Positions 8,879 to 19,826 of a stretch of DNA of 64,000 bases are shown here, in pieces (position 1 is the first letter of the stretch; each line of letters begins with the position of its first letter). The notes under the pieces are model-generated. The model did not search any database. It was not told where the DNA came from and was given only the letters and a program-made list of their open reading frames with translations. Made by a program: the position numbers and the translations under genes. Source of the stretch: Metapseudomonas otitidis (GTDB lineage Bacteria; Pseudomonadota; Gammaproteobacteria; Pseudomonadales; Pseudomonadaceae); NCBI RefSeq assembly GCF_900111835.1, contig NZ_FOJP01000009.1, forward strand, positions 124,001-188,000. Direction: 5' to 3'.

Positions 8879-9996
8879 AGGGGCGCGCGCTCCTGCTGGC
8901 GCTGCTGCTGCTCGCCGGTTGCGGCCGGGAGCAGGCGCCGCGCTTCATGCCCGAAGGCGATGCCTACCCGGAGACGCTCAGCCAGTGGGGCATGCTGCAC
9001 CTGCGCGACGGGCACCTCACGCCCGCCGCCGAGGTGCTGCCCTACGACCTGAACACCCCGCTGTTCACCGACTACGCGCACAAGCTGCGCACCGTCTGGA
9101 TGCCGGAGGGCCAGGCCGCGCAGTACGGCGAAGACCACTTCGACTACCCGGTGGGCACGGTGCTAACCAAGACCTTCTACTACCCGAAGGACGCCCAGGG
9201 TCGCCTGCTGAAGAACACCCGCGACGAACGCGACCCGACCAAGGGCCTGCCCCTGGACCAGGTGCGGCTGGTGGAGACGCGCATCCTGCTGCGCCAGAAG
9301 GACGGCTGGGTGGCCCTGCCCTACGTGTGGGACGAAGCCCAGCGCGAAGCCACCCTGGAATGGGCCGGCGCCAGCCTGGACCTGACCCTGCAGGACGACG
9401 CCGGGCAGCCCCTGGCGGTGGACTACCAGGTGCCCGACGCCAACCAGTGCGCCGGCTGCCACGAAGAGCACCACGGCGAGGGCGTACGCCCGCTCGGGCC
9501 CAAGGTTCGCCACCTGAACCGCGAGCTGGTGTACGCCGACGGCAACGCCAACCAGCTGGAGCGCTGGCAGGCCCGGGGCTTTCTCGCCGGTGTACCGGGG
9601 CCGGTCGCCGACCTGCCGCGCAACGCGCTGTTCGGCCACCCGCGCCCCGACGAGCCCCTGGAGCGGCAGGCCCGCAGCTACCTGGACGCCAACTGCGGCC
9701 ACTGCCACAACCCCAAGGGGCCGGCACGCACCTCCGGGTTGTTCCTCGATGCGGCGGCTGCGATGGGCATCAACTACGGCCTGTGCAAGCAGCCGGTGGC
9801 GGCGGGCAAGGGCTCCGGCGACCGCCTGGTGGACATCCACCCCGGCCAGCCCGACGCCTCGGTGCTCACCTACCGCGTAGAAAGCACCGACCCCAGCGTG
9901 ATGATGCCGGAGCTGGGCCGCTCCACCACCCACCGCGAGGGCCTGGACATCCTCCAGCGCTGGATCGCCAGCCTGCCGGGCAACTGCCAGGGCTAG
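8875..9996 (+). CDS. Diheme c-type cytochrome lipoprotein (SO2930/TIGR03806 family)
   Basis: 373 aa. The lipobox LAGC (Cys16) predicts a lipoprotein. Two heme c attachment sites are present, CAGCH (192-196) and CGHCH (274-278). Met343/Met344 in SVMMPEL are candidate distal ligands for one heme. The first 190 residues form a family-specific domain of unknown role. It overlaps the beta-helix gene by 4 bases, so the two are translationally coupled and probably act together in the envelope. It could pass electrons to or from a partner enzyme. No electron donor or acceptor is encoded next to it. The family assignment is good; the function is unknown. Confidence 0.82.
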
Positions 9997-10002
9997 GCCC
10001 CC

Positions 10003-10280
10003 ACCGCAACGTCGATGGACGAGAGAGCAACGTCTGCCCTACCGGCTGGCTCGGCTCTCCCGGGCTGAAGCCCGGGCTACCTACGCCGCGCGCTGTGGGG
10101 GCAGGCTCATCGGCGATGGGTGGGCCGCGCTTCACCGGTCCACCAGCGGAGCACCCGCCGCACCGTCGGCGGACGTAGAGAGCGACGTCCGGCCTACCGA
10201 CTGGCTCGGGCCTCCCGGGCTGAAGCCCGGGCTACCTATGCTGCGCCCTGTGGGAGCGGATTTATCCGCGATGGGGCGGG
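10003..10280. repeat. Two tandem ~155-bp repeats with CCCGGGCT-GA-AGCCCGGG hairpins and REP-like tails
   Basis: The 509-base gap 9997-10505 has no gene. Units starting near 10003 and 10158 align over about 120 bases. Both contain CTGGCTCGG, a perfect 8-bp stem hairpin (10059-10076 and 10214-10231, spaced exactly 155) and CTGTGGG-type REP sequence. The second unit ends in a good Pseudomonas REP (GGAGCGGATTTATCCGCGAT, about 10253-10272); the first is degenerate. The rest of the gap holds control elements listed separately. Confidence 0.7.
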
Positions 10281-10351
10281 CACGGCTGCCTCCGCCTGCG
10301 CGCCGGTCATCTTCCCTGTCTAAGCTCACCCGCGGACCCGACCCGAGTGCG

Positions 10352-10370
10352 GCACGAACCATTTTCGTGC
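10352..10370. promoter_or_regulatory. Palindrome GCACGAA-N5-TTCGTGC, candidate activator site
   Basis: A perfect 7-bp inverted repeat with a 5-base centre, lying about 83 bases upstream of the sigma-54 promoter, where enhancer-binding proteins usually bind. Its GCAC...GTGC ends recall NtrC sites, but the 11-base gap between them is longer than the usual 7. A second inverted repeat, TTGCGGC / GCCGCAA, lies at 10392-10416. Confidence 0.45.
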
Positions 10371-10452
10371 AGGCCGCTCGAAACGGTGCGGTTGCGGCCC
10401 CAATGCGGTGCCGCAAGCGCCGTCGACCACCCCAAAACAGGACCCTGGCCGC

Positions 10453-10467
10453 TGGCATGAGACTTGC
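10453..10467 (+). promoter_or_regulatory. Sigma-54 (RpoN) promoter of the transglutaminase/ATP-grasp cluster
   Basis: TGGCATG-N4-TTGC fits the -24/-12 consensus (TGGCAYG-N4-TTGC), preceded by C, with the invariant GG (10454-10455) and GC (10466-10467) 10 bases apart. The predicted start near 10479 leaves a short leader before the AGGAGG site (10494-10499) and the GTG at 10506. Confidence 0.65.
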
Positions 10468-10505
10468 GCAGCAGGCTCATCGCCCAGGCTCGCAGGAGGC
10501 ACGCC

Positions 10506-13500
10506 GTGTCGATCCACGTCGCTCTGCATCACGTCACCCACTACCGCTACGACCGGGCCATTGCCCTCGGCCCGCAGGTGATCCGCCTGCGCCCGGCGCC
10601 CCACAGCCGCACCCGCATCCTCGGCTACAGCCTGAAGGTGCTGCCCGAGCAGCACTTCATCAACTGGCAGCAGGACCCCCAGGGCAACTACCTGGCGCGC
10701 CTGGTGTTCCCGGAGAAGACCGGCGAACTCAAGGTCGAGGTGGACCTGGTGGCCGAGATGGCGGTGTTCAACCCCTTCGACTTCTTCCTCGAGCCCTACG
10801 CCGAGCTGGCGCCCTTCGACTACACCGCCGACGAGGCCCGCGAACTGGCGCCCTACCTGATCCGCCTGCCGGCCACACCGCTGTTCGCCGACTACCTGGC
10901 CGGCGTGGACCGCACGCCCCGGGGCACGGTGGATTTCCTGGTGGAGCTGAACCAGCGCCTGGCCAACGACATCCGCTACCTGATCCGCCTGGAGCCGGGG
11001 GTGCAGAGCCCGGAGGAGAGCCTGGAGAAGGGCTCCGGCTCCTGCCGCGACTCCGCCTGGCTGCTGGTGCAGTTGCTGCGCCACCTGGGCCTGGCGGCGC
11101 GCTTCGTCTCCGGCTACCTGATCCAGCTCACCGCCGACCAGAAGGCCCTCGACGGCCCCAGCGGCACCGAGGTGGACTTCACCGACCTGCACGCCTGGTG
11201 CGAGGTGTACCTGCCCGGCGCCGGCTGGATCGGCCTGGACCCCACCTCCGGGCTGTTCGCCGGTGAAGGCCACATCCCGCTCGCCTGCAGCCCCGAGCCC
11301 TCCTCCGCCGCGCCCATCAGCGGGATGCTGGAGGAATGCGAGTGCGAGTTCAGCCACAGCATGCGCGTGGAGCGGGTCTGGGAAGCGCCCCGGGTCACCC
11401 GCCCCTACAGCGACGCGCAATGGCAGGCCATCCAGGACCTCGGCCGGCGCATCGACCGCGACCTGCAGGCCCGCGACGTGCGCCTGACCATGGGCGGCGA
11501 GCCGACCTTCGTCGCCATCGACTACCCCGACGACCCGGAGTGGAACACCGCCGCCCTCGGCCCCAACAAGCGGCGCCTGGCCGCCGAGCTGTTCCACCGC
11601 CTGCGCGACCACTACGCACCCCAGGGCCTGGTGCACTTCGGCCAGGGCAAGTGGTACCCCGGCGAGCAATTGCCGCGCTGGTCGCTGAACTGCTTCTGGC
11701 GCAAGGACGGCGAGCCGGTCTGGCAGGACCGCGCCCTGCTGGCCGACGAACGCCGCGACTACGGTGCCGACGCCGAGCTGGCGGCGCGCTTCCTGGCCGG
11801 CGTGGCGCAGCAGCTGGGCCTGCCGGACTCGGCGCTGTTCCCGGCCTATGAGGACGCCCTCTACTACCTGTGGCGCGAGCGCCGCCTGCCGATCAACGTC
11901 ACCCCGGACGACCCGCGCCTGGCCGACCCGCTGGAGCGTGAACGCCTGCGCCGGGTGTTCGAGCGCGGCCTGGGCAGCGTGGTCGGGCAGGTGCTGCCAC
12001 TGGCGCGCAGCCCAGCCGGCGACGCTTGGCAGACCGGCCCCTGGTTCCTGCGGGACGAACACTGCCGGCTGATCCCCGGCGACTCGCCGCTGGGCTATCG
12101 CCTGCCGCTGGACTCGCAACCCTGGGTCAGCGAGGCGGACTACCCCTACGTGCAGGCCGCCGACCCCAGCCAGGCCTTCCCCCCGCTGCGCCGAGCCGCC
12201 GAGCTGCGCACCCAGCCGCGCCATGGAGCCGCCACGCCGGCACAGCAGCCGCCCGGCCCGCACCAGTCCGCCGGCGGCATCACCCGCACCGCGCTCTGCG
12301 CCGAGCCCCGCGAGGGCCGGCTGTACCTGTTCATGCCACCGCTGGGGGAGCTGGAGGCCTACCTGGAACTGGTGGCGGCCATCGAGGCCACCGCCGGGGC
12401 CCTGGCCTGCCCGGTGCTGCTGGAGGGCTACGAGCCGCCGCGCGACCCGCGCCTGGAATGCTTCCGCGTCACCCCGGATCCGGGCGTGATCGAGGTGAAC
12501 ATCCACCCGGCCAGCAACTGGGACGAGCTGGAGGAGCGCACCGAGTTCCTCTACGAGGCAGCCCGGCAGACGCGGCTGGCCAGCGAGAAGTTCATGGTCG
12601 ACGGCCGCCACGTCGGCACCGGCGGCGGCAACCATTTCGTCCTCGGCGGCGCCACCCCGGCGGACTCGCCCTTCCTGCGCCGCCCGGACCTGCTGCGCAG
12701 CCTGGTGAGCTACTGGCACAACCACCCGTCGCTGTCGTACCTGTTCTCCGGCCTGTTCATCGGCCCCACCTCCCAGGCACCCCGGGTGGACGAGGCGCGC
12801 AACGATGCGCTCTACGAGCTGGAAGTGGCCTTCTCGCAGATGCCCGCACCCGGCAGCGACTGCCCGCCCTGGCGGGTGGACCGGCTGCTGCGCAACCTGC
12901 TGGTGGACGTGACCGGCAACACCCACCGCGCCGAGTTCTGCATCGACAAGCTCTATTCACCCGACAGCGCCAGCGGCCGCCTGGGCCTGCTGGAGCTGCG
13001 CGCCTTCGAGATGCCGCCCCACGCACGCATGAGCCTGGCCCAGCAGCTGCTGCTGCGCGGGCTGGTGGCACGCTTCTGGGAGGCGCCCTACGCGCCGCCG
13101 AAGCTGGCCCGCTGGGGCACCGACCTGCATGACCGCTTCATGCTGCCGCACGTCGTCCGCCAGGACTTCGAGGACGTGGTGCAGGAGCTGAACGAGGCCG
13201 GCTACCCGGTGCGCAGCGACTGGTTCGACCCGCACTTCGAGTTCCGCTTCCCGCGGTACGGCGACTTCGCCGTGAAGGGCATCGAGCTGGAGCTGCGCCA
13301 GGCCCTGGAGCCCTGGCACGTGCTCGGCGAGGAAGGCACCATCGGCGGCACCGTGCGCTACGTCGACTCCTCCCTGGAGCGGGTGCAGGTGCGCCTCGGC
13401 GGCCTGGCCCCGGACCGCTACGTGCTGACCTGCAACGGCGAACCGGTGCCGCTGCAGAACACCGGCCGGGTCGGCGAGTACATCGGCGCCGTGCGCTACC

Positions 13501-13787
13501 GCGCCTGGCAGCCGGCCGCGTGCCTGCAGCCCACCATCGGCGTGCACGCGCCCTTGGTGTTCGACTTGGTGGACACCTGGATGCAGCGCTCCCTGGGCGG
13601 CTGCCAGTACCATGTGGCCCACCCGGGCGGGCGCAACTACGAGCGCGTGCCGGTCAACGCCTACGAGGCGGAAAGCCGGCGCCTGGCGCGGTTCTTCCGC
13701 CACGGGCACACCCCCGGCACGCTGGAGGTCACCGCCCCGGCGAGGAGCGACGAACTGCCCATGACCCTGGACCTGCGCCGCCGCTGA
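10506..13787 (+). CDS. Transglutaminase-like protein fused to DUF2126 (predicted permuted amidoligase)
   Basis: 1093 aa. Residues 1-90 form the bacterial transglutaminase N-terminal domain. The core has a papain-like triad: Cys180 ([10 protein letters not shown]), His229 (DLHAWCEVY) and Asp245 (GLDPTSG). From about residue 310 to the end lies DUF2126, which I recall being predicted by Iyer, Aravind and colleagues to be a circularly permuted glutamine-synthetase-like ligase. The GTG start follows an AGGAGG site at ideal spacing; a longer frame upstream is rejected. It is first of three genes whose products are predicted to make, ligate or cleave isopeptide-type bonds. Substrates are unknown, and there is no signal peptide, so it acts in the cytoplasm. 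Confidence 0.85.
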   Translation: MSIHVALHHVTHYRYDRAIALGPQVIRLRPAPHSRTRILGYSLKVLPEQHFINWQQDPQGNYLARLVFPEKTGELKVEVDLVAEMAVFNPFDFFLEPYAELAPFDYTADEARELAPYLIRLPATPLFADYLAGVDRTPRGTVDFLVELNQRLANDIRYLIRLEPGVQSPEESLEKGSGSCRDSAWLLVQLLRHLGLAARFVSGYLIQLTADQKALDGPSGTEVDFTDLHAWCEVYLPGAGWIGLDPTSGLFAGEGHIPLACSPEPSSAAPISGMLEECECEFSHSMRVERVWEAPRVTRPYSDAQWQAIQDLGRRIDRDLQARDVRLTMGGEPTFVAIDYPDDPEWNTAALGPNKRRLAAELFHRLRDHYAPQGLVHFGQGKWYPGEQLPRWSLNCFWRKDGEPVWQDRALLADERRDYGADAELAARFLAGVAQQLGLPDSALFPAYEDALYYLWRERRLPINVTPDDPRLADPLERERLRRVFERGLGSVVGQVLPLARSPAGDAWQTGPWFLRDEHCRLIPGDSPLGYRLPLDSQPWVSEADYPYVQAADPSQAFPPLRRAAELRTQPRHGAATPAQQPPGPHQSAGGITRTALCAEPREGRLYLFMPPLGELEAYLELVAAIEATAGALACPVLLEGYEPPRDPRLECFRVTPDPGVIEVNIHPASNWDELEERTEFLYEAARQTRLASEKFMVDGRHVGTGGGNHFVLGGATPADSPFLRRPDLLRSLVSYWHNHPSLSYLFSGLFIGPTSQAPRVDEARNDALYELEVAFSQMPAPGSDCPPWRVDRLLRNLLVDVTGNTHRAEFCIDKLYSPDSASGRLGLLELRAFEMPPHARMSLAQQLLLRGLVARFWEAPYAPPKLARWGTDLHDRFMLPHVVRQDFEDVVQELNEAGYPVRSDWFDPHFEFRFPRYGDFAVKGIELELRQALEPWHVLGEEGTIGGTVRYVDSSLERVQVRLGGLAPDRYVLTCNGEPVPLQNTGRVGEYIGAVRYRAWQPAACLQPTIGVHAPLVFDLVDTWMQRSLGGCQYHVAHPGGRNYERVPVNAYEAESRRLARFFRHGHTPGTLEVTAPARSDELPMTLDLRRR

Positions 13788-13814
13788 TCCGGGCCACCCT
13801 GAACCGAGTCCCCG

Positions 13815-16310
13815 ATGCCTGACCTGCTCGCCCACTACCCCTACAGCCCCACCGCCTACCACGAGCTGCTGGAGGCGGAGGGCCGTGTGCGTCCCCACTG
13901 GCAGCGCCTGCACCAGCAACTGGCGCGCAGCGGCGCGGCCCAGCTGCGCCAGCGCCAGGAGCTGCTGGTGCGGCAGATCCAGGAGAACGGCGTCACCTAC
14001 AACGTCTACGCCGACCCCAAGGGCACCGACCGCCCCTGGGAGCTGGACCTGCTGCCGAACCTGCTCAGCGCGGCGGAATGGGCGCCCATCGCCGCCGGCG
14101 TGGCCCAGCGCGCACGCCTGCTGGACGCGGTGCTGGCCGACCTCTACGGCGAGCAGCGCCTGGTGGGCGAGGGTCTGCTGCCCAGCGAGCTGGTGTTCGG
14201 TCACACCAGCTTCCTCTGGCCCTGCCAGGGCATCCGCCCGGCGGGCGGGCGCTTCCTGCACAGCTACGCGGTGGACCTGGCGCGCGATGCCGACGGCCAG
14301 TGGCACGTGCTGGCCGACCGCACCCAGGCCCCCTCCGGCGCGGGCTATGCGCTGGAGAACCGGCAGATCGTCTCCCGCGCCCTGCCGGAGCTGTACCGCG
14401 ACCTGCGGGTGCAGTACCTGGCCGGCTACTTCCGCGCCCTGCAGGACACCCTGCTGCGCCAGGCCCCCAGCGATGGCGAGACGCCGCTGGTGGTGCTGCT
14501 GACCCCCGGACGCTTCAACGAGACCTACTTCGAGCACCTGTACCTGGCCCGCCAGCTGGGCTTCCCCCTGGTGGAAGGCAGCGACCTGACTGTGCGCGAC
14601 GCCACCCTCTACCTGAAGACCTTGGGCGGCCTGAAGCGCGTGCACGCCGTACTGCGCCGCCTGGACGACGACTTCTGCGACCCGCTGGAACTGCGCACCG
14701 ACTCGGCCCTGGGCGTGCCCGGCCTGCTGGAGGCGGTGCGCCAGGGCCGGGTGCTGGTGGCCAATGCCCTGGGCAGCGGCGTGCTGGAATCACCGGGGCT
14801 GCTGGGCTTCCTCCCGGGGGTGAACCGCCGCCTGTTCGGCGAGGAGCTGCTGCTGCCCACCGTGGGCACCCGCTGGTGCGGCGAGCCGGGCGCGCTGGGG
14901 GACATCCTCACCGGGCTGGAGGGGCTGGTGATCAAGCCGGCCTTCCCTTCCCAGAGTTTCGAACCGGTCTTCGGCCACACCCTCTCGGCCCCCGAGCGCG
15001 AAGCCCTGCACCAGCGCCTGCGGACACGCCCCCACGCCTACGTGGCGCAGCACCAGGCGCAGCTGTCGCTGGCCCCGGTGTGGCAGCCGGACCACGGCGG
15101 CACCCTGCAGGCCCGCGCCATCGGCATGCGGGTGTTCGCGGTGGCCACGGCCGACGGCGGCTACTGGGTGATGCCCGGCGGGCTGACGCGGGTGGCCTCG
15201 GAGGCGGATGCCGAGGTGGTGTCCATGCAGCGCGGCGGCGCCAGCAAGGACACCTGGGTGCTGGCCGACCGCCCGGTGACCGGGGAACCGCTGCGCCCGC
15301 GCGAACTGGGGGTGCGCGACCTGGTGCGCCAGGACCCGTACCTGCCCTCGCGGCTGGTGGAGAACCTGTTCTGGTTCGGCCGCTACGCCGAGCGCTGCGA
15401 CGACTCGGCGCGCTTGCTGCGGGTGGTGCTGACCCGCTACGTGGACGCCGACGGCGACGAGCAGGCGCTGCACAGCGCATTGCACCTGGCCGGCCAGCTG
15501 GGGCAGTTGCCGGCCGGCGACGCGCCCCTGGAGCGGCGCCTGCTGGACGCTTTGCTGAGCGAGGACTGGCCCTTCAGCCTGCGCGCCAACCTGCGCCGGC
15601 TGCACTGGTCCGCCGCACAGGTGCGCGGGCGCCTGTCGCGGGAGAACTGGCACGCGCTGCTGGAGCTGCAACGCGAGGTGAATGCCCTCGACCCGCGCCA
15701 GGTGGACCTGGGCGATGCCCTGGACTTCCTCGGGCGGCTGCTGATGTCGATGGCGGCGCTGTCGGGCTTCGCCCTGGACGACATGACCCGCGACGACGGC
15801 TGGCGCTTCCTGATGATCGGCCGGCGCATCGAGCGGGTGCAGTTCTTCGCCGAGGCCATCGCCGGCGTCCTGCGCGGTGGCGCGGCCTGGGAGGCCGGCA
15901 CCCTGGACTGGCTGCTGGAGCTGGGCAACAGCACCATCACCTACCGCTCGCGCTACCTGGCCTCGCCGCAGCTGATCCCGGTGCTGGACCTGCTGCTGCT
16001 GCACGAACAGAACCCCCACGCCCTGCGCTTCCAGCTGCAGGCGCTGGAACGCTCGCTGGCGCGCGTGCACGAGACCTTCGGGGCGCCCCAGGAGCTGGTG
16101 CTCAGCGGGCTGATCGGGCGCCTGCTGGCCTTCGACCTGGGCAGCCTGGAGAACCCGCTGTTCGGCGCCGACAGCGTCGACGAGGTGCTGGAAGGGCTGG
16201 CCGGCCTGCTGCAGGAGATCGCCACCCTCGCCGGCCAGCTCTCCGACCGCCTCGGGCTGCGCTATTTTGCCCATGTCGATGACGTCAGCCAGCAAACGGT
16301 GTCCACCTGA
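13815..16310 (+). CDS. Circularly permuted ATP-grasp ligase fused to alpha-E domain
   Basis: 831 aa. The N-terminal ~480 residues match the permuted ATP-grasp family (DUF404/DUF407), with typical segments such as NGVTYNVYADPKG, LLTPGRFNETYFEHLYLA and VGTRWCGEPG. The C-terminal ~310 residues, beginning near LVENLFWFGRYAERCDD, are the all-helical alpha-E domain (DUF403), often a separate gene elsewhere. ATP-grasp enzymes join a carboxylate to an amine with ATP; here the partners are unknown. It starts 27 bases after the first transglutaminase gene, and its TGA shares its last base with the next ATG. Family assignment is firm and the biological role is open. Confidence 0.86.
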   Translation: MPDLLAHYPYSPTAYHELLEAEGRVRPHWQRLHQQLARSGAAQLRQRQELLVRQIQENGVTYNVYADPKGTDRPWELDLLPNLLSAAEWAPIAAGVAQRARLLDAVLADLYGEQRLVGEGLLPSELVFGHTSFLWPCQGIRPAGGRFLHSYAVDLARDADGQWHVLADRTQAPSGAGYALENRQIVSRALPELYRDLRVQYLAGYFRALQDTLLRQAPSDGETPLVVLLTPGRFNETYFEHLYLARQLGFPLVEGSDLTVRDATLYLKTLGGLKRVHAVLRRLDDDFCDPLELRTDSALGVPGLLEAVRQGRVLVANALGSGVLESPGLLGFLPGVNRRLFGEELLLPTVGTRWCGEPGALGDILTGLEGLVIKPAFPSQSFEPVFGHTLSAPEREALHQRLRTRPHAYVAQHQAQLSLAPVWQPDHGGTLQARAIGMRVFAVATADGGYWVMPGGLTRVASEADAEVVSMQRGGASKDTWVLADRPVTGEPLRPRELGVRDLVRQDPYLPSRLVENLFWFGRYAERCDDSARLLRVVLTRYVDADGDEQALHSALHLAGQLGQLPAGDAPLERRLLDALLSEDWPFSLRANLRRLHWSAAQVRGRLSRENWHALLELQREVNALDPRQVDLGDALDFLGRLLMSMAALSGFALDDMTRDDGWRFLMIGRRIERVQFFAEAIAGVLRGGAAWEAGTLDWLLELGNSTITYRSRYLASPQLIPVLDLLLLHEQNPHALRFQLQALERSLARVHETFGAPQELVLSGLIGRLLAFDLGSLENPLFGADSVDEVLEGLAGLLQEIATLAGQLSDRLGLRYFAHVDDVSQQTVST

Positions 16311-17242
16311 TGCACGCCCCCGCCCTCTCCATCGCGCCCCAGGGCGCGCGCTACCAGGTGTTCCACGACACCCTCTACCGCTATGCCTCGCCGGTGTCGC
16401 TGTCGCAGCAGCAGGTGCACCTGTGGCCCCGGGAATGCCCCTGGCAGCGCTGCCATGGCCAGTCCCTGGAGATCCACCCCGCACCCTCGACCCGCAGCGA
16501 CGGGCTGGACGTGTTCGGCAACCCGCTGACCCGGCTGGCCTTCGAGCGCCCCCACGACGAACTGCAGGTCAACGCGCGGCTGCTGGTGGAGGTGCTGCCC
16601 CGCGGCCCCTTCGACCTCGACGCCTCGCCAGCCTGGGAACAGGTGCTGGCCGGCCTGGCCTACACCGGGCGGCCGCTGCCGGCGGACACACTGGAGGCCT
16701 GCCGCTTCCGCAGCGAGTCGCCCTACGTGCGCCTGAAGCGCCAGTTCGCCGACTACGCCGAGGACTGCTTCCCCCTCGGCCGACCGCTGCTGCGGGGCGT
16801 GGCGGCACTGATGGAGAAGATCTTCCGCGAGTTCGACTTCGACGCCGACGCGACCCAGGTGGCGACGCCCCTGGTGGAAGTGCTGGAGCGCCGCCGTGGC
16901 GTGTGTCAGGACTTCGCCCACCTGATGCTGGCCTGCCTGCGCTCGCGGGGCCTGGCCGCACGCTACGTCAGCGGCTACCTGCTGACCCAGCCCCCACCGG
17001 GGCAACCCCGGCTGATCGGCGCCGACGCCTCCCACGCCTGGGTGTCGGTGTACTGCCCCCGGCACGGCTGGGTGGACTTCGACCCGACCAACAACATGCT
17101 GCCGGACCTGGAGCACATCACCCTCGGCTGGGGCCGGGACTTCTCGGACGTCTCCCCACTGCGGGGGGTGATCCTCGGGGGCGGCAGCCATGACCCGGAG
17201 GTGCGGGTGACGGTGATGCCGTTGTGGGAGATGGCGGTCTAG
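16310..17242 (+). CDS. Transglutaminase family cysteine protease-like protein
   Basis: 310 aa. The N-terminal ~90 residues form the bacterial transglutaminase N-domain, followed by a core with triad Cys199 (RRGVCQDFAH), His242 (ASHAWVSVY) and Asp258 (VDFDPTNN). In predicted peptide-ligase systems such enzymes are thought to cleave or transfer amide bonds made by the ATP-grasp partner. Translation is coupled to the upstream gene through TGATG. There is no signal peptide. Unlike the first gene of the cluster, it lacks a C-terminal ligase domain. A strong terminator ends the cluster 49 bases downstream. Confidence 0.86.
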   Translation: MHAPALSIAPQGARYQVFHDTLYRYASPVSLSQQQVHLWPRECPWQRCHGQSLEIHPAPSTRSDGLDVFGNPLTRLAFERPHDELQVNARLLVEVLPRGPFDLDASPAWEQVLAGLAYTGRPLPADTLEACRFRSESPYVRLKRQFADYAEDCFPLGRPLLRGVAALMEKIFREFDFDADATQVATPLVEVLERRRGVCQDFAHLMLACLRSRGLAARYVSGYLLTQPPPGQPRLIGADASHAWVSVYCPRHGWVDFDPTNNMLPDLEHITLGWGRDFSDVSPLRGVILGGGSHDPEVRVTVMPLWEMAV

Positions 17243-17290
17243 TCTCTACGCCCGGCAGCCGGGAGGCTCATCCGCTGGAGCGCACACACA

Positions 17291-17318
17291 AAAACGCCAG
17301 CCCGAAGGCTGGCGTTTT
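17291..17318. terminator. Bidirectional terminator between the transglutaminase cluster and ygiQ
   Basis: A perfect 12-bp stem AAAACGCCAGCC / GGCTGGCGTTTT with a CGAA tetraloop. Its A and T ends allow termination in both directions between convergent genes. Confidence 0.88.
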
Positions 17319-17321
17319 CAT

Positions 17322-19616
<2,295 letters not shown>

Positions 19617-19826
19617 GTTTTTTGATCAGCTGGCTTTCACGGGGGCGCGGAATATAGCACAAAAAATGTACAAGCCCGACTCCCACGCTTGGTTTTTTGA
19701 GGGTGCTTCGGACAGATGACGGCACGATTCGTGCTCCTGTCATGAAGCGTTGATGTCCAATGGCTATACTCCCGCCGATAACAAGATCGCCCGCTTCCAC
19801 CGGTAACGGGCACACAGGAGCGTGCG

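Noticed and set aside
10326-14645. Two long minus-strand ORFs (866 and 562 codons) antisense to the transglutaminase and ATP-grasp genes
   Set aside because: The plus-strand frames have clear catalytic motifs, ribosome sites and overlaps; the antisense products are repetitive Gln/Val/Gly/Ala/His sequence.
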